64,000 nt of DNA from Tianweitania sp. UT-5YL-CI-8 (GTDB taxonomy: Bacteria > Pseudomonadota > Alphaproteobacteria > Rhizobiales > Rhizobiaceae): assembly GCF_030010215.1 (NCBI RefSeq), contig NZ_JASCRR010000003.1, positions 372,001 through 436,000 of the forward strand, in the 5' to 3' direction. Shown in pieces: positions 17,958 to 24,889 of the stretch. The notes below the pieces were generated by a model. That model did no database searches, was not told where the DNA came from, and was given only the letters and a program-made list of their open reading frames with translations. A program made the position numbers and the translations under genes. Position 1 is the first letter of the stretch; every line of letters starts with the position of its first letter.

Positions 17958-18380
17958 ATGATGACAGATATCGAAAAGCAAATCGCTGAACTTGAGGCCA
18001 AACGAGTTGATCTTCTCGCAGCGAAAGCTGAAGCGGATGCAAAGCTTGCGGAAGCCGCAAAAGCTGAAGCTGCCAAAGCACACGCGCTCAAACTGAAAGC
18101 CGCGAACAAACTCATCCATGAAATCCACGGGATAAGTGCCATCGTTGACGGCAAGCTGTCGGAAGTCACCGATTTACTCGAAAAGCGCGAAGTTCTGGCG
18201 TCCCAAGCCAAGGCGCTCGCCGCCCACAGTTGGGCTGCTGGCAACGTGATGCACCACCGTCAGCCGGTGCTTTCCGGTCTCGCGGCAAGCGGCGTCAATC
18301 GGTTTCTCGGATTGCAGGAACGCGGCGCTCGTAAGCTCGCGGATCATGACCGCGCGCATCTGAAGGAGTTCGCGTCATGA
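17958..18380 (+). CDS. Coiled-coil element protein, unknown
   Basis: 140 residues from ATG 17958; a GTG two codons earlier and an ATG one codon later are alternatives. Residues 1-60 form a strongly charged Ala/Lys/Glu coiled coil (IEKQIAELEAKRVDLLAAKAEAD), followed by a helical KLSEVTDLLEKREVLASQAKAL and a Gly/Arg-rich tail LGLQERGARKLADHDRAHLKEF. The tail resembles that of the next protein (GIKLAEFDRRVLG), suggesting related assembly domains. It may be a scaffold-like or small structural phage protein, but this is only a guess. Confidence 0.6.
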   Translation: MMTDIEKQIAELEAKRVDLLAAKAEADAKLAEAAKAEAAKAHALKLKAANKLIHEIHGISAIVDGKLSEVTDLLEKREVLASQAKALAAHSWAAGNVMHHRQPVLSGLAASGVNRFLGLQERGARKLADHDRAHLKEFAS

Positions 18381-18607
18381 AGCTCCTCACGATCAGCACT
18401 GCCATTGACGCCAAACTGCTCGAACTGGCCGAATTGCTTCAGCAGCGGGAAGCGTGTGTCGCAGAAATGTACCAAGAGGCGGCGGAATCCGGACTGTCGG
18501 TCGACCTGTCAGCGCTGTCCGGTCAGAGCGGGTTTGACAGCGCGCTTCGTGCTCATGGGATCAAGCTGGCGGAGTTTGATCGGCGAGTTCTGGGGGTGCG
18601 GGAATGA
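18377..18607 (+). CDS. Small element protein, unknown (76 aa)
   Basis: 76 residues, beginning MKLLTISTAIDAKLLELAEL. Overlaps both neighbours by 4 bp. The helical start DAKLLELAELLQQREACVAEM and end HGIKLAEFDRRVLGV parallel the second half of the preceding protein (LSEVTDLLEKREVLASQAKAL ... GARKLADHDRAHLKE), so this looks like a duplicated domain. No function recognised. Confidence 0.58.
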   Translation: MKLLTISTAIDAKLLELAELLQQREACVAEMYQEAAESGLSVDLSALSGQSGFDSALRAHGIKLAEFDRRVLGVRE

Positions 18608-18978
18608 AAAAGCCGCGTTACGTTATTACAAAGCTCGCTCTTGACGAGATCAGTGCAGTCGATCTGCCAGCACAGGCCCATGCGGTCGTTTCTATCATCA
18701 AGCGCGCCGAACCCGCCATGCCCATCAGCTCCGACCAACAACTCGCCCTCGTCCAGGCATGGGCCGGTGAAACTATCAATCTAGAGAAAGGCAAAGACCC
18801 CATGACCACACCGGCAACCACAACCGATCTCGTCAAATCGTACCGCGACAAATTCGGCGTATCCGATGCCGAAGCATTCAAGCGGGTATCGGAAACTGAG
18901 GAATTTCACCGCCTCTATGACGCGGAAGAGGCCGAGAAACTGGCGGAGCAGCACCGCCGCATAGGACTCAGCTATTGA
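18604..18978 (+). CDS. Small phage-type protein with prohead-protease-like N-terminus
   Basis: 124 residues. The N-terminal segment YVITKLALDEISAVDLPA and VVSIIKRAE resembles the region at the C-terminal end of many phage prohead protease/XkdF-type proteins (EIS.VD.PA...A...I.KRA). The rest is a Pro/Thr linker and a charged helix-rich tail with DLVKSYRDKFGVSDAEAFKRV. This is a resemblance from memory, not a domain hit. A second start at about 18802 could yield the C-terminal domain alone. It closes the three-gene unit after terL and is followed by two hairpins. Confidence 0.55.
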   Translation: MKKPRYVITKLALDEISAVDLPAQAHAVVSIIKRAEPAMPISSDQQLALVQAWAGETINLEKGKDPMTTPATTTDLVKSYRDKFGVSDAEAFKRVSETEEFHRLYDAEEAEKLAEQHRRIGLSY

Positions 18979-18985
18979 GTAGTTC

Positions 18986-19069
18986 CCACGTCGGTTGTTT
19001 TCCTCCCCGACGTGGAGGCCGCGTCTCGGCGGCTTAGGACCGTCACGCTACTGCAAGCGGCGTGACGGT
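18986..19069. repeat. Two tandem perfect hairpins after the phage module
   Basis: First: CCACGTCGG (18986-18994) with CCGACGTGG (19007-19015), 12-nt T-rich loop. Second: ACCGTCACGC (19039-19048) with GCGTGACGGT (19060-19069), 11-nt loop. Together they separate the terminase unit from the retron-like operon. They could be bidirectional terminators, the recognition site of the terminase, or part of a non-coding RNA. No clean T-run follows either stem on the plus strand. Confidence 0.6.
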
Positions 19070-19137
19070 TCCTCTCCCTAGGCAAAAACTCTCCTGTGAA
19101 CAAAGCAAAATATTTTATCGCTACCGGCGATATTCGA

Positions 19138-19166
19138 TTGATAGCGCTGAAGTTTCGCGTTACAGT
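19138..19166 (+). promoter_or_regulatory. Sigma-70-like promoter of the retron-like operon
   Basis: TTGATA at 19138-19143, a 17-bp spacer and TACAGT at 19161-19166: five of six and four of six matches to consensus. Transcription would begin near 19173, just ahead of the structured leader. Not experimentally supported. Confidence 0.5.
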
Positions 19167-19172
19167 TTGATT

Positions 19173-19389
19173 GTGATGATTACTCAGAACTGAACCCGTC
19201 TTTATGTGGGGCAGTAAGCCCTGTGGAGGTTTCGACCTCCGACACACTTCCGATGTCTGGTAGGGACCGTGGCCGCGCGCCGCACCCGCTGGGCCTCGGG
19301 TGCGGCATATCGAGGTCAAACGTCGCTGAACAGTCTCCTTGTGTCTACGGGCGTCTTGCAATTCCGCAGGCGGAGCAAGGAGAAGAAAA
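19173..19389 (+). ncRNA. Structured leader, candidate retron msr-msd RNA
   Basis: 217 bp of non-coding DNA ahead of the small ORF, packed with inverted repeats. H1: GGAGGT (19225-19230), UUCG-type loop, ACCTCC (19235-19240). H2: GACA (19241-19244) with TGTC (19254-19257). H3: GCCGCACCCG (19279-19288) with CGGGTGCGGC (19297-19306). H4: TCTCCTTG (19334-19341) with CAAGGAGA (19376-19383). Small msr-like hairpins followed by longer stems, upstream of a retron-type RT, is the arrangement expected of msr-msd. The sequence TAAGC at 19215-19219 could supply the branching G. I found no convincing a1/a2 pairing, so ends and identity are tentative. Confidence 0.5.
19334..19383 (+). promoter_or_regulatory. 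RBS-sequestering stem (H4) of the 43-aa ORF
   Basis: TCTCCTTG (19334-19341) pairs perfectly with CAAGGAGA (19376-19383). The second arm contains AAGGAG (19377-19382), a consensus Shine-Dalgarno exactly 7 nt before the ATG at 19390. When the stem is formed the ribosome site is blocked. Confidence 0.65.
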
Positions 19390-19521
19390 ATGGGTAGTAA
19401 ACGTCATCACCAGCGGCGGCGTCGTTCATCCAATCGGATGTGGCTTTTCAAGGCCATTGTCTGGTTGGCACAGGCAACTTACTTCGTTGCCCGTTACCTT
19501 TTCTTTATGGATCGGGAGTGA
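19390..19521 (+). CDS. 43-aa Arg-rich single-helix membrane peptide (toxin-like)
   Basis: A short frame with a near-perfect AAGGAG ribosome site 7 nt before the ATG. The first 16 residues are strongly basic (KRHHQRRRRSSNR), then about 24 residues form one aromatic-rich hydrophobic helix (MWLFKAIVWLAQATYFVARY) and the chain ends FFMDRE. This layout is common in membrane-acting peptide toxins and in small defence effectors. It is the first protein of the retron-like operon, 37 bp ahead of the XRE gene, and its ribosome site lies in the arm of a stem. Role as effector is inference; a regulatory or accessory membrane peptide is also possible. Confidence 0.62.
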   Translation: MGSKRHHQRRRRSSNRMWLFKAIVWLAQATYFVARYLFFMDRE

Positions 19522-19558
19522 GCGGCGACCTCGAAATAGCCACCAAGGGAGCAGAACA

Positions 19559-19882
19559 ATGAACAACATTAAGCGCCCGATGATCAACGATGCATTACGG
19601 CTGTTGCGACTCTATTTGGGACTCTCCCAAAAAGAGTTGGCATCTGAGCTTGAGATATCGCAGTCAATGATCTCTGAAATAGAGCATGGACACAAAACCG
19701 TTTCGATGGAGCTTCTTGAGCGATACAGTTTGAAGCTTGACGTGCGGATGTCGAAGCTTTTGTTCTTCGCTGAAGAGTTGGAGGGCGAGCCTATTCGAAC
19801 GAAAGGTAAGCTCATAATTGCAAATCGTGTACTTCAGCTTCTTGAAGCATTAGCGCCACGAGAATTATCAGATGCCTCGTAG
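19559..19882 (+). CDS. XRE-family (Cro/CI-type HTH) protein of the retron-like operon
   Basis: 107 residues. Residues 8-62 form an XRE HTH: ALRLLRLYLGLSQKELASELEISQSMISEIEHGHKTVS. A 45-residue C-terminal part (KLLFFAEELEGEPIRTKGKL ... LLEALAPRELS) may dimerise. AAGGGAG lies 8 nt upstream of the ATG. It overlaps the RT start by 11 bp, so the two proteins are coupled. In the published grouping of retrons there is, from memory, a type whose partner is a stand-alone HTH protein (type VI). Here it could be the effector, or a repressor/antitoxin for the 43-aa peptide. Confidence 0.8.
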   Translation: MNNIKRPMINDALRLLRLYLGLSQKELASELEISQSMISEIEHGHKTVSMELLERYSLKLDVRMSKLLFFAEELEGEPIRTKGKLIIANRVLQLLEALAPRELSDAS

Positions 19883-20927
19883 TCGCTCGCCTAAGATTAT
19901 CGAGCGTTATGAGCTAGACCGCTCGCCATTTTCGCAGCGCCCGACCAAGCGCGATCTTGTCCCGCTGCTGGGCGAAAGTCTCAAAGACTTGACCACTTTG
20001 AGCATTCCAGCGTTCAAGGAACAGTTCGTGGTTCGGCGGCAAACCCGAACCGGCAGAAATCAGAAGCTGCGTGACTTGGTCTATCCTGAGGGCAGACTAC
20101 GTGGAATCCACGAGCGCCTCAAGTTTCACTTGAACAAGGTAAAGCAGCCAAGCTACCTGTTCAGTCCACGCGCCAATCGAAGCCAGCGTGACAATGCAGC
20201 CCTTCACTTAGATCAAGATCAGTATTTAATACTTGATCTAAAGCAATTCTACCCTTCTACAAGCTCACTGATGGTGCAGTCATGGCTTGAGGAAGAACTT
20301 GGCATGTACAGCGACGTGGCTAGTCTGATAACTAATCTTTCCACAATTGATGGAAAAGTCTCGTTCGGTTCGCCTTTAACGCCGGTTTTATGCACCCTAG
20401 TTCACCGAAAGCTATTTGATAGAATTGCCGATCTTTGTGAAGTCAACAGCATGCAATATAGCTTATGGGTCGACGATCTAACGATATCGGGAAAGGCGGT
20501 AACTGGGAAATTTCTGAATGAAGTTCGAAAAATCATTACAGAATTTGGGCTGAAATCACACAAGATAAAGTTTCTCACCGGTAACAGACCAGTTTTTATT
20601 ACTGGAATTGGAGTGGTAGGGCGCAAGTTGATTGGAACACATGCCATGAACTTGAAAATTGCTGGGCTTTGGAAAGACTACCACGAAACCACGGAGATTA
20701 CGGATCGGGATAAGTGTGTTCAGCGACTTCTGTCGGCGCTCGGTGGACAAAGGCACATAGTCGGCCCTGAGACCAAGGCAGGCATGAAAATTGCTGATGA
20801 AATGAATTCGCTCCGTCAAAAAAAGGCTAAGATGTACCGGCAGGAAGTGGAGCGTCAAATAGCTAGGCGGGCTGAGGAATCAGTTATCTCCACGGCAGCC
20901 GCCGAGATGGAAGACGCGCCCTTCTAG
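19872..20927 (+). CDS. Retron-type reverse transcriptase
   Basis: 351 residues with no maturase, Cas1, primase or protease extension. Retron features in order: NAALH (108-112, the retron NAxxH box), motif A LILDLKQFYPST with Asp122, SFGSPLTPVLC (164-174), catalytic YSLWVDD with Asp201-Asp202, and ITG (243-245) at the place of the retron VTG motif in a T-G-x-x-V-context. The Y-x-D-D box reads WVDD in place of YADD. A basic Lys/Arg C-terminal tail (316-333) may bind RNA. Retron RTs prime on the 2'-OH of a branching G in their own RNA to make msDNA. It is the last gene of the operon and converges with the integrase (4-bp overlap). Group II intron or DGR membership is unlikely. Confidence 0.87.
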   Translation: MPRSRSPKIIERYELDRSPFSQRPTKRDLVPLLGESLKDLTTLSIPAFKEQFVVRRQTRTGRNQKLRDLVYPEGRLRGIHERLKFHLNKVKQPSYLFSPRANRSQRDNAALHLDQDQYLILDLKQFYPSTSSLMVQSWLEEELGMYSDVASLITNLSTIDGKVSFGSPLTPVLCTLVHRKLFDRIADLCEVNSMQYSLWVDDLTISGKAVTGKFLNEVRKIITEFGLKSHKIKFLTGNRPVFITGIGVVGRKLIGTHAMNLKIAGLWKDYHETTEITDRDKCVQRLLSALGGQRHIVGPETKAGMKIADEMNSLRQKKAKMYRQEVERQIARRAEESVISTAAAEMEDAPF

Positions 20928-22291
20928 TGTTGCCCCACAAGCGACCGAATTTTATCGGTATCATCGGCGCGAAACTCCGCGACTGTCTGCTTAACGATGA
21001 TCTTATCAGGAAGTTCGCCTACGATGGTGTAGCCTCCGACAACACCCTCAAGACCGTCGCCCCATCCGGGAAACAATGTCTTTAGCGAAGCTATCAGCTT
21101 TTGCTTTTCCACGGTCTTTTCGTGAACCATGTCGGACAGAGCGTCCGTGATGTACAGCGCGTAATGCTTGCGGATCATGGGTTCAGATGTGTCGTGCAAG
21201 GCCGCTACAAGCTGGACGGGCAGCCCTTCTTTCAGCATCGAAACAATTGATGTGTGTCGAAAGGCATAGGGCACATAACCTGACGGAAGCTCCGCCCTCG
21301 CCGCACACTGGTGCCACCTTCGCGCAATGTACGATGCGAGCCGGAATCGTTCAGTGTCGAACAACATTTCACGGTTCGTCAGAAGCGCCTTGTATTCTTC
21401 TTGGCTGATAAATCGCTTGATTTTGGTCGCGCTCTTTTCGCCTGATCCCTTCAGAGAAACCGGGATCATCAGCACATACCGATTTCCCTGCTTTTCCAAA
21501 TCAGCTGCGGTGCATCGCATGACCTGTGCGAACCTCATTCCGGTTTTTAGGCCAATGAACAGGCGGTAGACTTCTGCGTCGATTGCCTTAGCGGCTGCCA
21601 TGACGGCTGAAACTTGATCGGTCGACATAAACTGAATGTCACGGCTGTGCTTTTCGCCTTTCTTTGCCTTTTGAACCTTCAGGCCAAGAGCGACTTCTGT
21701 TTGGAAGTCCACGGGTAAGAGCTTTCGATAGCCTTCCCATCCGTGGTTCAGTGCTGCACGAAAGTCTGACATCAGACGACTTTTGGAAGAGTGCGACAGA
21801 CGACCAAGCTCGGACTTCTCATCAAGCGACGCAATCCATGTCGCCAGCCGCCCTTGTGTGATCTTATCCAAGCGAATGCCACACAAGTTCTTGTCGCCTA
21901 GAACATAGCGAGCAAGGCGAACACGTCCGTCGCTTCTCGCTTTGCTCCCGGCGCGCTGAACCTGTCCATTTTCTCGCTTGGTCAGATACGCTTCGACGGC
22001 CTCACCAATCGTTGGAACGAATCTTAAGCCGTCCTCCCTCGCCTTCTGAATGGCTCGCCATTTTACCAGCGCCGCTTCCTTGGCGTCGTCATATGATACG
22101 TCATGGACATCGGCGAAGGTCTCGACGGTGTATTTGTCGCCCTCGACCGCGTAGCGGATACACCACCGTTCCGCCTTCGGCTGCTTCCGAAAACCGAGAA
22201 AAATACCGCGTCCGACACGCTCCCAAACTGGGTTGCGATCAATGCCTACTTTGGCTCGTTTCGACGCCGTATCGATCTTGCTGACAGCCAT
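20924..22291 (-). CDS. int: Tyrosine-type integrase
   Basis: 455 residues. The catalytic half shows the first Arg in LKTGMRFAQVMR, the HxxR-like box YAFRHTSIVSML and the nucleophilic Tyr in PMIRKHYALYI. The N-terminal half contains a SAM-like core-binding domain. I chose the ATG at 22291 (MAVSKIDTASK), with a GGGG-type site just upstream; the frame is open 26 codons further but that part is unlikely to be translated. It reads towards the element interior from the right end. The right repeat lies 134 bp upstream of the start, the usual place of the attachment site. Confidence 0.9.
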   Translation of the reverse strand: MAVSKIDTASKRAKVGIDRNPVWERVGRGIFLGFRKQPKAERWCIRYAVEGDKYTVETFADVHDVSYDDAKEAALVKWRAIQKAREDGLRFVPTIGEAVEAYLTKRENGQVQRAGSKARSDGRVRLARYVLGDKNLCGIRLDKITQGRLATWIASLDEKSELGRLSHSSKSRLMSDFRAALNHGWEGYRKLLPVDFQTEVALGLKVQKAKKGEKHSRDIQFMSTDQVSAVMAAAKAIDAEVYRLFIGLKTGMRFAQVMRCTAADLEKQGNRYVLMIPVSLKGSGEKSATKIKRFISQEEYKALLTNREMLFDTERFRLASYIARRWHQCAARAELPSGYVPYAFRHTSIVSMLKEGLPVQLVAALHDTSEPMIRKHYALYITDALSDMVHEKTVEKQKLIASLKTLFPGWGDGLEGVVGGYTIVGELPDKIIVKQTVAEFRADDTDKIRSLVGQH

Positions 22292-22604
22292 TTTCGCCCC
22301 GTCGGTGTGCAGAAAGTATGCAGAAACACCCGTAAACGACCATATACACGGATGCATATATGGAGGCAATTATCTTTTAAAAACATGCGATTAAGAGGAT
22401 GACAGTGGACGCCGATATACAAGTTTACGTCCTGCGTCACGCCATATCCTTGCTGCAGCGTTTCGAGCCGTCGAATCCGAGGCTGTTCCAAGAGTTATAG
22501 AGCATGCTTCCCGCGCGATGCGATGAAAATCCCGTGCGAAGTCCAGTTCAGCTGTGGAAGGCGCTTGCGAGCGGCAGGCCTGCGGCCTATAGCAGCGCCT
22601 TGAG
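22292..22604. other. Right end of the element, attR and native aidB/pyrB promoter gap
   Basis: 312 bp without a gene. 22292-22424 is the integrase leader. 22425-22439 is the right repeat. From 22440 the sequence is chromosomal: on the minus strand AAGGA (22447-22451), TATGGC and GTG (22438-22440) form a well-spaced start that I read as the displaced start of aidB; on the plus strand it leads into pyrB. Before the insertion aidB and pyrB would have been divergent neighbours about 165 bp apart. Confidence 0.6.
22425..22439. repeat. Right attachment core (attR), 15 bp
   Basis: TTACGTCCTGCGTCA, identical to 11289-11303. On the minus strand it reads TGACGCAGGACGTAA and is directly preceded by G, making GTG ACG CAG GAC GTA, in frame with the corresponding aidB codons at the left copy (CTG ACG CAG GAC GTA). 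Confidence 0.72.
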
Positions 22605-23567
22605 ATGACCGAAGCCCAATCCCTGCCGCTCTATCCGCACCGCCACCTGCTTGGCATCAGGGGCCTATCCCCCGTCGATATCGAGCTTCTTCTCGACCGG
22701 GCCGATGCGGCGGTCTCCATTTCGCGCCAGTCGGAGAAAAAGACCTCCACTTTGCGCGGGCGCACCCAGATCAATCTGTTCTACGAATCGTCCACCCGCA
22801 CGCAGTCTTCGTTCGAGCTGGCCGGCAAGCGGCTTGGCGCCGATGTCATGAACATGTCGGTGGCGAGCTCTTCGGTGAAGAAGGGCGAGACGCTGATCGA
22901 CACGGCCATGACGCTGAATGCGATGCGGCCCGATATCCTGATCATCCGCCACCAGTCGGCGGGCGCGGCCGCCCTGCTCGCCCAAAAGGTCGGCTGTTCG
23001 GTCGTCAATGCCGGAGACGGTGCGCATGAGCACCCCACCCAGGCTCTGCTCGACGCGCTGACCATCCGCCGCGCCAAGGGCCGGATCGGCGACCTGTCGG
23101 TGGCGATCTGCGGCGACATCCTGCATTCACGCGTGGCGCGCTCCAATATCCTTTTGCTCAACGCCCTGGGCGCGCGTGTACGGGTCGTGGCGCCCTCCAC
23201 GCTGCTGCCGTCGGGCATTGCCGATATGAGCGTCGAAGTCTGTCCTACCATGGCGGAAGGCCTGAAGGGCGCCGATGTCGTGATGATGCTGCGCCTGCAG
23301 CGCGAGCGCATGGCCGGCGCCTTCGTGCCTTCGGTCCGCGAATATTTCCACTATTTCGGCCTCGACGCGAAAAAGCTGCAGGTTGCGAAAGAGGACGCGC
23401 TCGTCATGCATCCCGGGCCGATGAACCGGGGCGTCGAGATCGCCTCCGAAATCGCCGACGGTCCGCAAAGCGTGATTCAGGAGCAGGTCGAGATGGGCGT
23501 CGCGGTCCGCATGGCGGTAATGGAAGCGCTGCTCGATCCGCGCCGAAACCAGGACCAGACGGCATGA
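22605..23567 (+). CDS. pyrB: Aspartate carbamoyltransferase, catalytic chain
   Basis: 320 residues. It condenses aspartate and carbamoyl phosphate in de novo pyrimidine synthesis. The carbamoyl-phosphate box reads [18 protein letters not shown], with a Gln in the place of the usual Arg of STRTR, then [18 protein letters not shown] and [11 protein letters not shown] near the C-terminus. First gene of a pyrB-pyrC'-plsY-dprA run with the next gene overlapping by 4 bp. ATCases of this type work as complexes with a dihydroorotase-like partner, which is encoded directly downstream. Confidence 0.95.
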   Translation: MTEAQSLPLYPHRHLLGIRGLSPVDIELLLDRADAAVSISRQSEKKTSTLRGRTQINLFYESSTRTQSSFELAGKRLGADVMNMSVASSSVKKGETLIDTAMTLNAMRPDILIIRHQSAGAAALLAQKVGCSVVNAGDGAHEHPTQALLDALTIRRAKGRIGDLSVAICGDILHSRVARSNILLLNALGARVRVVAPSTLLPSGIADMSVEVCPTMAEGLKGADVVMMLRLQRERMAGAFVPSVREYFHYFGLDAKKLQVAKEDALVMHPGPMNRGVEIASEIADGPQSVIQEQVEMGVAVRMAVMEALLDPRRNQDQTA

Positions 23568-24850
23568 GCATCACCGTTTTCGAACGCGCGCGCATCGTTG
23601 ATCCCTCGCGCGGGCTTGATGAGATCGGCACCGTCATCGTCGATGGCGGCACGGTCGTGGCTGCGGGAAAGTCGGCGTTGAACCAGGGCGCGCCGGACGG
23701 TGCCGTGGTGATCGACTGCACCGGCAAGACGATTATCCCCGGCCTGATCGACGCCCGCGTCTTCATCGGCGAGCCGGGCGGCGAGCATCGCGAAACCATC
23801 GCCTCGGCAAGCGCCGCGGCGGCGGCCGGAGGCGTGACCTCGCTGGTGATGATGCCCGACACCGACCCGGTGATCGACAATGTCGCATTGGTCGAGTTCG
23901 TGCTGCGCACGGCGCGCGACACCGCCCAGGTCAATATCTTCCCTGCCGCTGCCATCACCAAGGGGCTCGACGGCCATGAGATGACCGAGTTCGGCCTGCT
24001 GCGCGAGGCCGGCGCCGTTGCCTTCACCGACGGCCGGCACACCATCGGCAGCGCCATGGTCATGCGTCGCGCGCTCACCTATGCGCGCGATTTCGGCGCC
24101 GTCATCATGCACGAGACGCAGGATGCGGATCTCGCCTCATCGGGTGTGATGAACGAAGGGCTCTATGCAAGCTGGCTCGGTCTCTCCGGCATTCCGCGCG
24201 AGGCCGAACTGATTCCGCTCCAGCGCGACATAGCGCTCGCCAGACTGACGCGCGGCAACTACCACGCCGCAAAGATTTCCACCGCGATGTCGGCCGCCGC
24301 AATCGCCAAGGCCAAGGCCGAAGGCGTGAAGGTGACGGCCGGCGTGTCGGTCAACAGCCTCGCGCTCAACGAGCACGATGTCGGCGAATACCGCACCTTC
24401 TTCCGGCTTGCGCCGCCGCTGCGCGCGGAAGAAGACCGTCTGGCGATGGTCGAGGCGCTGAGGGACGGCACCATCGACATCGTCGTCTCCTCGCACGATC
24501 CGCAGGACGTGGACACCAAGCGCCTGCCCTTTTCCGATGCCGCCGCGGGCGCTGTCGGGCTGGAAACGCTTCTGGGCGTGGTGCTGCGGCATCACCACAA
24601 CGACGAGGTTCCCCTGCTTCGGTTGATCGCCGCCGTTTCCACCGCCCCGGCACGTCTGTTCGGCCTGCCCGGCGGCACGCTGAGGCCCGGCGCCGCTGCC
24701 GATCTCACACTTGTCGATCTCAACGAGCCCTGGGTGGTTCGGGAGCAAGACCTGCGCTCACGCTCCAAGAACAGCTGTTTTGAAGGCGCGCGCCTTCAAG
24801 GCAGGGTCTTGCAAACGCTCGTGGGCGGACGCACAGTATTTCAGGCCTGA
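23564..24850 (+). CDS. pyrC: Dihydroorotase-like protein (probably non-catalytic, PyrC'/PyrX type)
   Basis: 428 residues, an amidohydrolase fold with overall dihydroorotase sequence ([43 protein letters not shown]). The metal-binding HxH that follows PGLID is absent (ARVF), the usual histidine pair of the VTPHHL region reads VSVNSLAL, and the catalytic Asp motif TDHAPH reads SSHDPQ. These are seen directly. Inactive homologues (PyrC') in Pseudomonas act as a structural subunit required for ATCase assembly, and the 4-bp overlap with pyrB fits that role. If so, an active dihydroorotase should exist elsewhere in the genome. Confidence 0.85.
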   Translation: MSITVFERARIVDPSRGLDEIGTVIVDGGTVVAAGKSALNQGAPDGAVVIDCTGKTIIPGLIDARVFIGEPGGEHRETIASASAAAAAGGVTSLVMMPDTDPVIDNVALVEFVLRTARDTAQVNIFPAAAITKGLDGHEMTEFGLLREAGAVAFTDGRHTIGSAMVMRRALTYARDFGAVIMHETQDADLASSGVMNEGLYASWLGLSGIPREAELIPLQRDIALARLTRGNYHAAKISTAMSAAAIAKAKAEGVKVTAGVSVNSLALNEHDVGEYRTFFRLAPPLRAEEDRLAMVEALRDGTIDIVVSSHDPQDVDTKRLPFSDAAAGAVGLETLLGVVLRHHHNDEVPLLRLIAAVSTAPARLFGLPGGTLRPGAAADLTLVDLNEPWVVREQDLRSRSKNSCFEGARLQGRVLQTLVGGRTVFQA

Positions 24851-24889
24851 ACTGGGGCGGGCCGGAAGCCTACGGGGACTAAGACTTTG

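Larger units (their letters stand above)
11289..22439. mobile_element. Integrated satellite-like phage element (~11.15 kb)
   Basis: The element is bounded by an exact 15-bp direct repeat (11289-11303 and 22425-22439). It contains, from the left, three small HTH proteins, two small unknowns, a primase-helicase, an origin-like region, a small-terminase candidate, a large terminase, three small phage-type proteins, a retron-like operon and a minus-strand tyrosine integrase whose start is about 130 bp from the right repeat. All cargo except the integrase reads rightwards. It interrupts the expected ruvX/aidB-pyrB neighbourhood. No capsid, portal or tail genes are seen, which favours a phage satellite or a reduced prophage. 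The retron segment is visibly richer in A+T than the flanking chromosome. Confidence 0.82.

Noticed and set aside
19390-20927. Diversity-generating retroelement
   Set aside because: No template/variable repeat pair, no variable protein or Avd-like gene nearby; the RT has NAxxH and ITG motifs of retrons and a nearby structured leader.
19872-20927. Group II intron maturase
   Set aside because: 351 residues only, lacking the maturase X and endonuclease domains, and no intron domain V-like structure follows.
22425-22604. tRNA gene as the integration target
   Set aside because: No T-arm or anticodon-arm pattern near either end; the repeat instead overlaps the aidB start.
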